DNA from: Artocarpus heterophyllus
Taxonomy: Eukaryota; Streptophyta; Magnoliopsida; Rosales; Moraceae
Direction of reading: 5' to 3'
DNA length: 64,000 nt
NCBI GenBank assembly: GCA_025403435.1
Contig: CM046333.1
Coordinates: forward strand, 29,911,453 to 29,975,452
This document shows, piece after piece, positions 22,526-35,500 of the stretch. Position 1 is the first letter of the stretch, and each line of letters starts with the position of its first letter. A program made the position numbers and the translations under genes. Under the pieces are notes generated by a model. That model did no database searches. It saw nothing but the letters and a program-made list of their open reading frames with translations, and had not been told where the DNA came from.

Positions 22526-22820
22526 GGGATTGGATTCACTAATTACCATTTGCAATTAATGCTTTTTTCCTGTTGAAAGTTGACCATTTCGAATCATTTT
22601 CTTCCTTCTTTCAAGCTGATCTGTGTTCCTGAGAATGAGAATTTGTCTTTAAGATCTTGTGTGATGCGGCAGCTAACAGTATTGGAATGGGCTGATCTTG
22701 ACCGTCAAATGCCAGATCCAACGGCTGGTAGACGCTCGCAAATTGGGCCCAGGTGGGACCGAGATTTAAGGCCAATGGATGAGTCAAAGTATTCAGATCT
22801 AACGGTTCAGAGAACGGATG

Positions 22821-23041
22821 CACGTGGACACGACCGCACACGATCGAAAGCAGCTTGAGACTCCCCTGCCTCGCCTGTAGCTTTGTCGGCGCGTGTAACG
22901 CACGCGCCAATCAGATTTAGACACGTGGACTGCACTTTGAGATTCCGCTGACGCGCTGGATGACGCGTTGACACGTGTCTCTTCCTCAGACGGCTGAGAT
23001 AAATTCGGCAGTGAATCTGATGGTCCTTATTACGCCACGTG
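22821..23041 (-). promoter_or_regulatory. cluster of four G-boxes (CACGTG) in U3
   Basis: CACGTG occurs at 22821, 22922, 22972 and 23036, about 300-520 bases upstream of the TATA box. Three have ACGTGTC, the ABA-response form. In the 3' LTR three survive (12950, 13101, 13165) and one is CATGTG (13050). This suggests stress- or ABA-linked transcription by bZIP factors, inferred from motif only. Confidence 0.6.
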
Positions 23042-23652
23042 TCCCATTTAATTTAAATTCGAATTTTCTTTATCTTTTTGATGCATTTGATATCTGATTT
23101 TATCTATTTTGGTGTCGTTTTGCCCCATTTTTCCTCTAGATTTCAAATTTAAAATCACAATCCCACTAATATTAATTAGTTTACAAACATAATATTTACA
23201 AAAATATTAAAAAAATTTATTTTACATTAAAACACACAAAATTAAATAAAAACTCCTAAAATTTCCAGTCTCTTACGGTTTAGCATAGATATAATTTTTA
23301 TGACTTGGAAATATTTTTAAAAATTACTAAAAATATAATAAGTTATATTTATAAACTTAAAACACACTATCAAACACACTAAAACTCAAAATAAAATAAC
23401 CGTATTACTTTTACAGTTTTAACTATTTACAAACTAAACACACATTTAACACACTAAAATGACTCTAAAAATTACTAAAAATATTATTAAACATAAAAAA
23501 ACATTAAAAATGCATTTTTAAACACATTTTCACACCAAGACACAAAAATACTTATTAACACAAAAAGCTATTAATTAGAGGATTTAATGAGAAATAAAAG
23601 CGTAAATAAATGATTTAAGCCTTAGAAAATGTACACTTTTACAGTCTCATCA

Positions 23653-26600
23653 ACCAGCAACACAGTTGTCGATGGTATGATTCTAGTTTCGTAGTCTATA
23701 GCTCATTTTTTATTCGATATTGATGCCACTCATTCTCTCATTTCAAGCTCTTTTGTACATGCCTTGGGATTGGATAAAGAAGAGTTTGATGTACCCTTAG
23801 TTATAGCCTCACCCTTGGGGCGGGTTTGTGTGAATTGCATATGTAAAGCTTGTAAAATAAAGATTAGGGATGAGACCCTAAAAAGTGATTTGATTGTAAT
23901 CCCCATGAGTTCATATGATGTAATCCTAAGGATAGACTGGTTATCCAAGTACAATATAGTTGTGGACTGTCAACTTAGGAGAGTGACCCTAGTGTTTGAT
24001 AGGGGAACACTATTACTTACCAGGGTGGTAATGATCTAATAATGAGTGAGCATCTTATGAAGACATGTCTCCGAGGACAGAAGAATCTAGCTTGCTACGC
24101 CTTCCTCATGAATCTAGAAGGGGAGTCTAGTGCATCGAGAAGAAATGCAGCAATCCCAGTAGTTGATGAGTATGAAGATGCCTTCCCCGACTAGTTGCCG
24201 AGATTACCACCGCATTGAGAGATTGAGCTTAGCATCGAGCTACTTTCGAGAATGACACCGATTTCTATAGCACCTTATCGGATGGCGCCAGCAGAGATGA
24301 AGGAATTGAGAAAGCAACTTCAAGAGTTTGCTGACAAGGGATATATCCAGAATAGCACATCACCGTGGCGAGCACCAGTTTTATTTACTAAGAAGCACAA
24401 TGGAACCCTCAGGCTATGCATAGACTATCGGTAGCTAAATCGAGTCACTATGAAGAACAAGTATCCTCTGCCCAGGATTGATGAACTGTTTGATCAGTTG
24501 GGAGGTTCACGGTATTTCTCAAAGATAGATTTGCAATCAGGATACCACCAGCTCAAGATTAAAGAAAAGAACATCCGTAAAACATCTTTTAGGACCCGGT
24601 ATGGACACTTTGAGTTTCTAGTAATGCCATTTGGATTGACAAATACTCCAGCAGCTTTTATGGACCTAATGAACAGGATTTTCAGGCCTTACGTGGACCA
24701 ATTCGTGATCGTATTCATTGACGATATTTTGGTTTATTCTAAAACTTGGGAGGAGCATGAGCAACAGCTCAGGATTATGCTTCAGACTCTGCGGGAGCAC
24801 CAATTGTATGCCAAGAAAGAAAAGTGCAGGTTTTGGTTGACAGAGGTTAAGTTTCTGAGACACATCATCTCCGAGCAAGGTATCTCTCTGGACCCGTCTA
24901 AGGTAGAAGCCATAGTGGAGTAGGAATGGCCGAGGAATGTAGTAGAAATCCATAGTTTCTTAGGGCTTGTAGGATACTACAGGAAATTTGTGAAGGATCT
25001 TTCAAAGATAGCAGTGCCGTTGACAAGACTGATCAGGAAGAATGTCAGATTTGAGTGGGAAGAAGAATATGAGTTTTCCTTTCAAGAGTTGAAGAATCGG
25101 TTAACTACAGCTCTGGTGTTGATTATTCCGAATAACGAAGAGCCGTTTGAAGTTTACACAAATGCTTCAAGACGCAGACTTAGATGCATATTGATGCAAT
25201 ATGGACGTGTGGTGGTGTATGGATCGAAACAGCTACGGCCTCACGAGCGAAATTATCCTACTCATGACTTAGAGCTCGCAACGGTAATTCATGCGCTGAA
25301 GATCTGGAGATGTTATTTGTATGGGGCGACATTTCAAGTTTTATCCAACCATAAGAGTTTGAAGTATTTGTTCACTCAAAGGGATCTAAACTTAAGGCAG
25401 TGAAGGTGGATGGAATACATGGAAGACTATGATTTCGTGCTATAGTACCATCCCGGGAAAGCTAATGTGGTCACTGATGCGCTTGGCAAGAAGTCCTCAA
25501 GGATTCTTGCTTGTTTGGCTCTTGAGAATTGGAAAAGGGACCCAACAGTAAGTGAGTACAGGCTACAATACTATGAGGATTACGATTGAGTTTCGGTGTA
25601 CCACATGGAGATGACCCTAACTCTTGTACAGATGGTGAAATAGAATCAATGGCGAGACCAGTATCTGTAAGGAATTTGGACGCGAATTCAGAATAGAGAG
25701 CAATTTGAAGAATGGAGGACACATGCCGATGGATCACTATACTTCAAGGAGCATCTAGCAGTTCCAACAATCGCAGAAGTAACGAAGGTCGTAATGGATG
25801 AAGCCCACAAGTCTCAGTTTGTCATTTATCCAGGAAGCATGAAGATGTATTGTGATCTGAAGAGGCAATACTGGTGGAGAGGCATGAAGAAAGATGTCTG
25901 AGAATCTGTGGCCAAGTGTGCAACCTGTCTTCAGGTAAAGGCTGAGCACTAGAAGCCAACCGGTCAACTTCAACTGCTTCCTATTCCAAGGTGGAAATAG
26001 GAACACATCACCATGGATTTCCTAACCAGTTTGCCGAGGACAGAGCAAAGGCATGATGCAATTTGGGTCGTGGTCGATAGGTTAACAAAATCGATGCATT
26101 TCATTCCTTTTAGGTTGACATGCTCAAGGAGAGTTCTCGGGGAGTTATACTTGTAGAATATAGTAAGGTTGCATGGAGTTTCTTTGTCTATCACATCTAA
26201 TAGAGACACCAAGTTCAATGCCAAGTATTGGAGGAGCTTTCACAAGGCTTTGGATACAGATTTAAACTTTAGCACGGCATTTCATTCTCAGACCGATGGA
26301 CAATCTGAGCGGATCATTCAGATTCTTGAAGATATGTTACGTACGTGTGTGTTAGATTTTGGCAGAAACTAGAAGAAATATTTGCACCTTGCCAAGTTTG
26401 CGTACAACAACAGCTACCAAGTGAGCATTGGCATGGCACCATTTGAAGCGCTGTATGGATGACTGTGTCGGTCACTGGTGTGTTGGGTAGAACTGGAGGG
26501 CAGGAATATTCTCAAGCCAGATGAGATCTGTGACAGCATCAAGAAAGTCATCGTGATACGAGATCGGTTGAAGGCAACTCAAAGTCGACAGAAGAGCTAC

Positions 26601-27055
26601 GTGGATAGAAGACGCCGACCTTTGCAATTCGAGGTAGGAGATTTTGTTCTCTTGAAGGCATCACCTTGCAAAGGTATCATGCGATTCGGTGTAAGTCATA
26701 AACTTACACCAAGGTATGTTGGACCGTTTGAGATCACTCAACATGTCGGTGTAGTCGCTTATCGGCTCAATCTTCCTCCCGAACTCCCTCATATTCATGA
26801 CGTATTTCATGTATCAATGCTTCAGAAGTGTCTGCTTGAACAAAACAAGATAGTTTCATTTCATGAAGTGCAGATCCAAGAAGACACGACACACGAGGAA
26901 GTGTCGGTTTAGATTATCGATCGAAAAGTGATCAACCTACGACGTTGTGACATATCATTAGTGAAGGTTGTGCAGCAACATCACGGGGTTAATGAAGCCA
27001 CCTGGGAATTAGAATCGACTATGCAGGAGTTGTATCTGCATTTGTTTTGTTTCTA
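23653..27055 (+). pseudogene. chromovirus protease-RT-RNase H-integrase-chromodomain, broken
   Basis: Continues the Tekay-like element after the Athila insertion. Protease: FDIDATHSLISSSF (DTGA changed to DIDA). RT at 24252-24923: [36 protein letters not shown] and [10 protein letters not shown] with the catalytic Asp pair intact; a stop at 24433 interrupts it. RNase H: 24990-25403. Integrase: 25790-26372, with an HHCC finger (CATCLQV) and VVVDRLTK; the second Asp is changed (TSNRDTKF). C-terminal region: 26478-26912 (RYVGPFEITQHVG, HDVFHVSML). A chromodomain-like tail to about 27055 (RRCDISLVKVV, WELES) would target methylated chromatin. Many stops and shifts. Confidence 0.88.
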
Positions 27056-27104
27056 AACTGATTTGAAAATTTCAAGGGCGAAATTTCTTTTAGGGATGGA
27101 GAGT

Positions 27105-29270
27105 TGTAACACCCCGAATTTAATTATGTGTTATTAGTGTGTAAAATGATGAACTAGTGTGCCATAATGTATTTTAAACTTAATTTGACTATTTTGTGGT
27201 ATTTCTAAATTAATGTTATTTTTTATTATTTTAATAATTTTTAATTTATTTATTATTTTGAATTTTGAAACAAAACAATTTGGCAAATACCAAATATACC
27301 ACTTTCTGTAAAACCATGGGTGGTACACTGTTTCCACACAGTGAAACCACCCACTTTTCTCTCTATTTATTCTCTCTCTTTTCTGCTCTACCTCACTCTC
27401 GTTCTCTCCCTCTTCTCTTACTCTCTTTCTCTCGTCTCCCTCTCTATCTATCTCTTTCTCTCTTCTCTCTCTTTTAATTCAAAAATTTTAAGTTCAAGCC
27501 TTGATTGTTAGCTGGATTGGAGATCAAGGAACACGATCAAGCTACTTCAAACTAGTTTTAAAGCTCGGATTCAAGGTTAGTTTAACTTTTTCTAAAAATT
27601 TTAAACTTTTTCCTTAAAACTTCAATTTCTTTAAAATGATAGGATCTTAGTTATATGAGCTTAGAAACCCTTAAAACTAAGTTAAAGGAACTTAAAATAT
27701 CTAGAATCTAAGCTTAGTTTGAAGAAAAATGGATTTCAATCAAGATTTTCCATTTTCCTCTATTTTTCTATTTTCGGGTTTAATTGAAATTTTCTATGCA
27801 AATCTTGTTTAAATTAGTTCAAAAGTGTTCTACTATGTTTTTCTACCTTCTATGAGTGTTTTGTATGCCTGGGATTTGAGAAAACAAGTTGAAATTGAAG
27901 ATTTGATCTCAAGGAGGCCGAGGCTTGGGTTCTGGAAAATTCTAGAATTTTTCAGTTCGGTAGGCCGGATTCATGAATCCAGTAGGCCGGACTCATACCT
28001 TCGGTAGGCCGAACCTGGAAAAGTTCAGCCGACCAAACCCAGATGGTCAGTAGGCCAAACTGCATAGTTCGGTAGGCCGGACCAGGGAAACCTACAGGCC
28101 GACCTGGCTTTTTGAAAATTTATCATTTTTCATCTGTTTTCACTATTTTGAACCCCGATTTAGATTTTAATCTTGCAATATGATTTTATAAACATAAATG
28201 GCACACTAGGATACCATGAGATAGCTTAGCAACATAGGATATCTTAAGCTAGATATTAATAAACCTAGTTCCTATTTAAGAGTGTTTGTAGTTCCGTGGA
28301 GCTAATGTGTAGCGGATTGGAACTATGGTATGGGACATCAGCATGAATATTGAGGTAGGACTTCTATACCTCTTTTGGTAACCCTGTTTTGAAAGGATTT
28401 TTGGCCTTGAAAAATGATTTCTTTCAAAAGTGTTTTCAATGAAGGTTTTAAAGAAGATTTTATTAGTTATTTTCATAACTGTTGAGTGATGATATGATGT
28501 GCATAAGGAACTACATAATGAACGTAAACGAATACACTTGGTAAATGGGTTTTAATAAATGATAGAATAAATATAAGGGCATGATGCCATATCAAAGGTC
28601 AGGTCGTATAGCAAGCGATCTTGGGGGTAGGTCCTGAAACCCAGTTGGGCCACTACGGTGGTGATATATATGATTTGCCTAAGAAAGATAAAAAGATACT
28701 TTCTGGACGAACTGTTTTAATAAGATTTACTCAAATGAATTTATTTATTTAACTCTGTTTTCTAATTATTTCTTTGAAAGATAAATTTTGTATTTAAATT
28801 GTTTATCTATTTTTAAAACATAGTCCTACTGAGCCTTTTGCTCACATTCTATTTGTTTTTAAATCTTTCCCCTAGGTGGAATATAGCTTAGGATTGACGA
28901 AGGATCCGTAGACCAGACTTGTGACCAGTAGAAGACCTGAGTAGGTTATTTGTATATATAAACAAGACATTTATTATTTTAATCTTTCTTTTTATTTTGG
29001 ATTGTGGTTGTAATTTAAATATTGTCGATACTGTGTGTGTACAAGTTATGGATCGGTGGGACCCAACACATTATTTTCTCTTTCCTTACTATTTTATTTC
29101 TTTCTGTTTATCTTATTTGTTTAATTATTATAAACACTTGCTTAAAAAGGGTTTTAAATTATCACTTATTTCTTAATTAATTAAATTCTTTAACCTGTGT
29201 TTTAATTAATTTTTTACTTAATTAACTTAATTAAACAGCCACGTCACCTTCCGTACTCTGGGCGCTGACA
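27105..29270 (+). mobile_element. 3' LTR of the Tekay-like element
   Basis: Starts TGTAACACCCCGAA after AGGGATGGAGAGT (likely polypurine tract) and ends GCTGACA. It contains the GGGTGGT...ACCACCC hairpin (27314-27350) missing from the 5' copy, a CT-rich run (27355-27475) and a motif cluster at 27911-28104. Confidence 0.9.
27911..28104 (+). repeat. TTCGGYAGGCCGAA motif cluster in Tekay 3' LTR
   Basis: At least seven copies, for example TTCGGTAGGCCGGA at 27956, TTCGGTAGGCCGAACC at 28000 and TTCGGTAGGCCGGACC near 28067. Order matches the 5' LTR but individual copies differ, mostly by C-to-T or G-to-A changes, as expected from methylation decay. Confidence 0.8.
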
Positions 29271-32162
29271 CTTGTTTAGTGCTTGTTTTCTTTTTTTAAA
29301 ACTACAATGAAATTTACGAGCACATTACATTACATTAACCAATTTCTTGGTTTTACCCTTTTGTATATTCTTCAGCTTTTTCCTTTGGTGGTTATTTTGC
29401 ATCGTAATATAATATGCAGTATCCATTATCCACGTTACGAATATTTTTGAATTTGAAATATACTTGTGCCATTTGTGGTTCATCCGACTTTATCTCCTCA
29501 ACATTTTCTATTATTTTTAATGATTTCATTTGTGTAATGATAAGAACATTAAAATTTTAAGGGTTATTTAGCTTTTTATGCCTTGCATTTTAAATTTATT
29601 CAAAACGTCTACTTTTGATTTTTGATCTTAAAAATATATACCATTAGATTAAACTTATTACAGAAATTTTTACATTTTTTTACTATCAACACTTGATTTT
29701 GATCTTCAAAATATCCAAATTACCCTTGATAAGAAAACTATTAAAATTCCAAAATTAGATATGAAGTAAAAAAAAAACACTCTCAAACTTCTTGTTTCAA
29801 AAAAACAAATTATTATCGCTACTATTAGACTTTAATGGCAGCTAGAAAGAACAAATTAGTAAAGAGCAAAACGGCATAGCTTCGAAACTGGAATCAATTG
29901 CCAAGTAAACACATAATCACACAAAACTGAGTTCGCTAATTAATTGGATTCAACCAAAATTAGTGGAACAAGTCAAGCACAACTTCAAACTAATTGGATT
30001 GTTTCAAACTAAAAACGAAGAGAGAAAAGCACTTAAAAAAAAAAAAATCTTATTCCCCTGCCGCTCTGGAAATCTTCTCAACAAACAAAAAGAACCATAA
30101 ATTGATTTAAGCAAAAACATGTCCTTAAACGAAGGACTCTTGAGTCCTCCTCTTCCTAATCTTTCTTTTTTCCATCTCATAAAGCCTCGAAATTGCAGGA
30201 GAGCACATAACCTCCATGGCGGCCGCTGCTGTCACGAGTTCAATCCATCCCCTTCATCGCCTTCAAAAATACTACCCAACCACTTCGTCGCCATCATGAC
30301 CACCTTGTTGCGAACTGAGCCGAGCCTGATAGCGACAACATGAGATCCTTCCTCGTGAACCCCCACCCCACCGCAAGGCTCCCTTGTGAAAAATTAACCT
30401 CTGTAGCTTTCCTCTACGGCGATTCGGTGACCATCAACATATTTTGGTATTGGAGTATTGGAGGGACGATCTAAGTTTCACAAGAATTTGGGTTTTGGAT
30501 GAGGAGTTTTTTTTTTTTCTTTTTTTTTGTTGATTTTAGGGGGTTTTTTTGGGAAAATTTGAAAAAAGGGTAAAAAAAAATTCTAATTGGACAAATGGTA
30601 TCTTTTTTTTGCACTAAAAAACAGACTTTTTTGGGCAGAAAAACTGCTCTAGTTTTTTTCAAAAAAAAGAGGAAAAGAATTATAGTGAGAAAAAGAACCT
30701 CTACAGAATGAAAAAAAAAACTAAAGCTGTTTTTCTATCCAAAAAACAAGTTTTTTGATCCAAAAAACAAGTTTTTTGTTCCAAAAAGAAAAAAGGCCAT
30801 TTGTTCGAAATGACTTTTTCTTAAAGCCATTTCTCAAAATCCCTCAAATTTTTTTTTTTTAGTTTAGAAACTTTTAGTTCTTCGATGAAGGTTATTTTTT
30901 GTATTTTAAAGTCAAAATCTAACTTTAACTATGTAAGGTATAAATTTCTACATATCATGTAATTTGTAGGTATATATTTAATAAGATTGAAAAGCAAAGA
31001 TATATTTTTTAAATAAATCAAAAATATAAGGCATAAAAAGAAAATAACCTAAATTTTAAACAATATAAAAAATAACTCAAGAAAATTCAAATGATTGCTT
31101 TAAGAACTCTTAAAAGCACTCGGTACAAAGAATGATGTAATTTTAATGTTTGGTAATGGTTTATGAAAGTATTTTGCATAGAAATTAATGTACTTTTAAG
31201 TTATTTAACGAAGTTAAAAATTATAGTTTTTAGATTTTGTTTATGCTTTTCTTTTAAGTAAAAGTGGATGTTTCTTTTACAAGCGTGTTAATCCCATGCT
31301 ACCTTTCATCGTTTTGCTATTTGCCATACTTCTAATATTTACGTTATCATTACATAATTTCATCTTCCTTCTTCGGTGATTGTCAATATGATTGGTGTCC
31401 TTTTTCTAGCATCTCCACTCTTTCGAGATTTTGTCCTTGATGTTATGACGCATCTAATAGTGTTTGCAGCCTTGTGTGCGTGGCATAAGTGCACTAGCTA
31501 GGGAGCAGTGACAAAGCTAAGAGCTCTTGTCAGGGATGCTTATAACTACAACAAAAATTTAATTCAAATTAGAATCATGTCTTCAAATATCTATTATAGT
31601 TATTTAATCAATTTCTAGCCAAATATTGAGGAAAAATATTTTACAAATTATAAGACCATACAGAGAATAGTGTTTTTAATTCGTTGAATCTTAATTTTCA
31701 TAAATAATTCTATTTGGAAAAATTATTCAACCTTAATCTTTAAAAAAAAATAGTTGTGATGTTTGGTTTGTAAGTTTAAACTACATTTCAAATCATTTTT
31801 GTTATAATGTTTTCTTTAATAAAAATCAAAATTTTGTTTAAATCTACGAACTAAATGGGACAAACGATACTCAAATCTCTTCAAAAATTCAATTATAATA
31901 ATAAAATTTGCTACAAAAATAAGTGAGACAAATAAAAAGTAAAAGTTCAGATAAAAAGATTACCAATTGAAAACAAGAGCCAAAAGGGTGCAAGATGTTT
32001 TTGATTGTTGTTGATTGATGAAGTCTTTTCTTTTCTTTTGTTTCTTTCTTCTTTTTTTTTTTTTTCTTTCTTTGACTTTGGTGATTCTTGATTAGCATGA
32101 CATGTAATTTGTGGAAGAAAATTAAAGGGATTAAGGTGAAACCATGATGAGGCAACTACGCA
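29271..32162. other. unassigned AT-rich region between two elements
   Basis: No gene or terminal repeat was recognised. Two parts stand out. 30119-30460 is unusually GC-rich, with an open frame but no known domain. 30530-30860 is a low-complexity stretch with homopolymers and a short direct repeat (CAAAAAACAAGTTTTTTG, 30739 and 30761 regions). Confidence 0.5.
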
Positions 32163-32167
32163 TAACA

Positions 32168-32596
32168 TGTTAGAATTATTCCCATATAATTAATTAAAGG
32201 CCTATTAAGTTTATTAGATTTATTATTTATTTATTTAGTTTAATAATTATTTAAATGCTAAAATCCTATTGGCTTTAAGAGCTTACAACTCTTATTAAAT
32301 GATGTGCCTACATCTAAAATGATGTGTGCTTTGATGGAAGACACCTATTGAGGGTCTATAAATAAGAATTTAGTCTTCTCTCCGCTCAATTAATTGTATT
32401 ACTTCTCTCCATTAGAAAATACGTTAAAAGAAATAATTGTTGGTCTAAAGAGAGAAACTAGGCTCTTCTTATATGAGAAAATTTATGTACAATCTCTACA
32501 GATTGAAGCCATGAATCAAGGTACGTTCTAAATCTTCTTCTGTGAAAATTATTGAGTTCTAAGTTACTGAGAATTATAGACATTAAAGTTTTTACA
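32168..32596 (+). mobile_element. 5' LTR of the copia element
   Basis: 429 bp. It matches the right LTR throughout with scattered changes. A TATA-like CTATAAATAAG lies at about 32357. The primer site TGGTATCAGAGCC (tRNA-Met) begins at 32599, two bases past the LTR. Confidence 0.92.
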
Positions 32597-32611
32597 CGTG
32601 GTATCAGAGCC

Positions 32612-33474
32612 TTTAGGTTTTGGAACTCATGATTTTCTTTTAGGGTTATTATCCTAATTGTATATGAATTGAATTTTGCCGTTTGTGTTATTAAAAAAAA
32701 AAATCATTCATATCTGTACGAAGTGTACAATATGTATTATAAGAAATTAAACAGTATTATAAATGATATAATATTTTTAATCACCGATTGTATTACGGTT
32801 TGTTTTGTTTTTTGTTTTATGGATGTATACTTGATAGTTAAATTCATAGTCTGCCAATTGATATACAATTCTATCGTGCAAACTCAATAAAGTTTTTTTT
32901 TTTTTGGAAGTTTTCATTGCTATGGGTATAATATGTGTATATATTAAGAATATATTTATATAACATCCATTGATATATAATTCAAGAAAACGTTGTAAAG
33001 TTTGTTTTCGTTGCTCTAGTTTTCGTATGGGTCTTATATATACATATATTTATTATTATTATTATTATTATTTTACTAGTATTCTCATAATTGGAGAGTT
33101 TATTTCTTATGTTCTTGAAATCGAATTAGAGATACAATTTTATATATTGAATTTGCCTTGATAATATTATATAGGGCATATATATATTAAAGGAAAAGAA
33201 GGAAGATATTGTAAAACTTGTTTTTGTAAATGTAGCATTATGTAGTATATGAACAACATAAAAGAAAATTAATACGATATTGTATGTGTTTATTATACAT
33301 ATATGATGTTGCGTTTACATTTACGATTATATAGTTTAATTTGTTGGTTGCATATTGATAACATGATCATTTATTTTATGAAATAAGCAAAACTATTGTT
33401 TCTTATCTGAAATTACATGATTGTAGTTTGTTAGTCACCAAAATGGCCAAACTTTAAGGTTAAGTAATTTTCAA
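32612..33474 (+). other. copia 5' untranslated region, left part
   Basis: AT-rich, with a (TTA)n microsatellite at 33046-33073. No coding similarity. The matching right part is at 40682-40955. Confidence 0.6.
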
Positions 33475-33544
33475 ATTGAGAAACAAAAAATCAATAACCC
33501 ATGAATTTTATTACACCAGCTGGTATTAAGGTTTAATAAATTAC

Positions 33545-35500
33545 ACCAGCTAGTATTAAAATCGAGAGAACATGCTCGTAGCATATCTTCTAGAATCAAG
33601 TTCGTCCTCTCCGTTTGGCCGTCAGTCTGAGGATGAAAAGCTGTACTGAAATGAAGCATGGTTCCCATTGCAGTCTGTACACTCTTCCAAAACTTAGATG
33701 TGAACCTACCATCACAATCTGAGATGATTGACTTGGGAATCCCATGAAGTCGTACAATTTCCTTAACATAGAGTTCCGCTAACCGTTCCATAGAGTAAGT
33801 GATCTTGATAGGAATGAAATGTGCCGTTTTCGTCAGCCGATCCACAACTACCCAAATTGCATCATAACCATTCATAGTTCTGGGTAAGCCGGTAATGAAA
33901 TCCATTGCTATTTCCTCCCATTCCCCTTCCGGTATTTGGATAGACTGCAGTTCACCACCAGGTCTCTGGTGTTCTGCCTTTACTTGCTGACATGTCATAT
34001 ATTTCTTCACATACATTGCAACATCACGTTTCATTCCAAACCACCAAAAGTTACCTCTTAGATCATTATACATCTTTGTTGCACCAGGATGAATAGAATA
34101 AGGAGTGTCATGAATTTCTGCCAAGATCTTTTCCCTTAAATTATCGACATTGGGAACACATAAATGGTCCTTGAGGTACAGAGTTTCGTCATCCGCAATA
34201 CGAAACTCTTGACATTTTTCTTCTTTCATTTCTTGCTTGATCCTTACAAGGCTTATGTCGTCATCTTGCCTACTTCGAATTTCATCATACATCGTCGGAG
34301 CAAGAGAGAGTGCTGATAGCTAGCCTGCTAAAAGTTCTAAACCGAAGTATAGAATTTTCTTCCTTAAAGGTGGAGACATTGCTTGCATAGACATCAACGT
34401 GGCAACTGACTTCCTACTTAGAGCATCAGCCACTCGGTTAGCTTTACCAGGATGATAAAGAATTTCACAATCGTAATCCTTCACCAACTCTAGCCATCTT
34501 CGTTGTCTCATGTTCAGATCTCTTTGCGTGAAGAAGTACTTCAGACTTTGATGATCAGTGAAAATCTTGCATTGGACCCCATATAAGTAGTGTCTCCATA
34601 TCTTCAATGCAAAAACGACTACTGCTAACTCGAGGTCATGCGTAGGATAGTTCTTTTTGTAGTCCTTTAGTTGTCTTGAAGCATAAGCAATTACCTTTTC
34701 ATTTTGCATTAATACAGCTTTGAGGCCCATCTTGGTTGCATCACTATAGATTACGAACCCATCATTTCCTTCAGGAATTGCCAACACTGGAGCCGTCGTT
34801 AACCTTTTCTTCAGTTCCTGAAAACTCTTTTCACATGCATCCGTCCATTCATACTTCTTTCCCTTGCGAGTCAAGTTCGTGAGTGGGGCTGCAATCTTGG
34901 AGAAATCTTCTACGAATCTCCGGTAATAACCTACTAAACCTAAGAATCTCCTTATTTCACTTGCGTTCATCAGTTGCTTCCAGTTGAGTACAGCTTCTAC
35001 TTTAGCAGGGTCAACCATAATCCCATCCTTTGAAATGACATGCCCAAAGAATGACACTTTATCCAGCCAAAACTCGCATTTGGAGAACTTAGCATATAGC
35101 TGGTGTCTTCTTAAAGTCTCCAGCATAATCCTTAAATGCTCCTCATGTTCTTCTTGATTCTTAGAATAGACAAGAATATCATTGATAAATACAACAACAA
35201 ATTTATCAAGGAAATCCTTGAATACTCTGTTTATCAAATCCATAAAGGTAGCAGGTGCATTCGTCAGACCGAAAGGCATAACCACAAATTCATGGTGACC
35301 ATACCTCGACCTGAAAGCAGTCTTGGGGATATCTCCTTCTTTAATCTTCAACTGGTGATATCCTGATCATAGATCAATCTTTGAGAAGATCGATGAACCC
35401 TTGAGCTGATCAAACAAATCATCAATTCGAGGCAACGGGTACTTGTTCTTGATCGTCACCTTGTTCAACTCTCTGTAGTCGATGGAGAGTGACTTGGCCT
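33545..35500 (-). pseudogene. chromovirus RT-RNase H-integrase, broken
   Basis: [22 protein letters not shown] and [12 protein letters not shown]. The YxDD box reads FINDILVYS, so one catalytic Asp is now Asn. RNase [32 protein letters not shown] and [12 protein letters not shown]. Integrase: HPGATKMYNDLRGNFWW with the HHCC finger, MDFITGLPRTMNGYDAIWVV, SDCDGRF (SDRD changed) and FHPQTDGQTER. A stop near 34320 and a deletion of about 60 bp near 35500 shift the frame. The end is cut at LDFNTSW. Confidence 0.88.

Larger units (their letters stand above)
11736..23652 (-). mobile_element. non-autonomous Athila-like element carrying LOG and an unknown ORF
   Basis: The element lies on the minus strand inside the Tekay-like host. 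The 5-bp sequence ACCAG is found at 11731-11735 and again at 23653-23657, a perfect target duplication. Reading the minus strand: 5' LTR (23652-21529), Asp-tRNA-type primer site (21522-21505), gag-protease (20750-18165), an Arg/Cys-rich ORF (17368-16814), a LOG-domain frame (16180-15548), the Athila GGGGGG motif (15430-15389), hairpins, A-rich tract, polypurine tract and 3' LTR (13780-11736). No RT, RNase H or integrase is present, so it would need enzymes from an autonomous relative. Confidence 0.9.
21529..23652 (-). mobile_element. 5' LTR of the Athila-like element
   Basis: 2,124 bp, reading TGATGAGACTG on the minus strand from 23652. It keeps the TATA box and four CACGTG sites that the 3' LTR has partly lost. 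Near-identity to the other LTR implies a fairly recent insertion relative to the elements around it. Confidence 0.9.
8341..29270 (+). mobile_element. Tekay-like chromovirus (Ty3/gypsy), interrupted by an Athila-like element
   Basis: The two LTRs (8341-10445 and 27105-29270) begin TGTAACACC and end TGACA. The flanks are CTTCT on the left and CTTGT on the right, a 5-bp target duplication with one mismatch. The tRNA-Met-type primer site, gag, protease, RT, RNase H, integrase and chromodomain follow in canonical order. A 11.9-kb element sits between gag and protease (11736-23652). Long LTRs, TGTAACACC ends and the chromodomain favour the Tekay/Del lineage. Every coding block has stops, so the element is dead. 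Confidence 0.85.

Noticed and set aside
30119..30343. 74-codon frame in the GC-rich island
   Set aside because: No recognisable domain or start context.
32970..33161. Tyr-rich frame near 33.05 kb
   Set aside because: It reads through a (TTA)n microsatellite in the copia leader.
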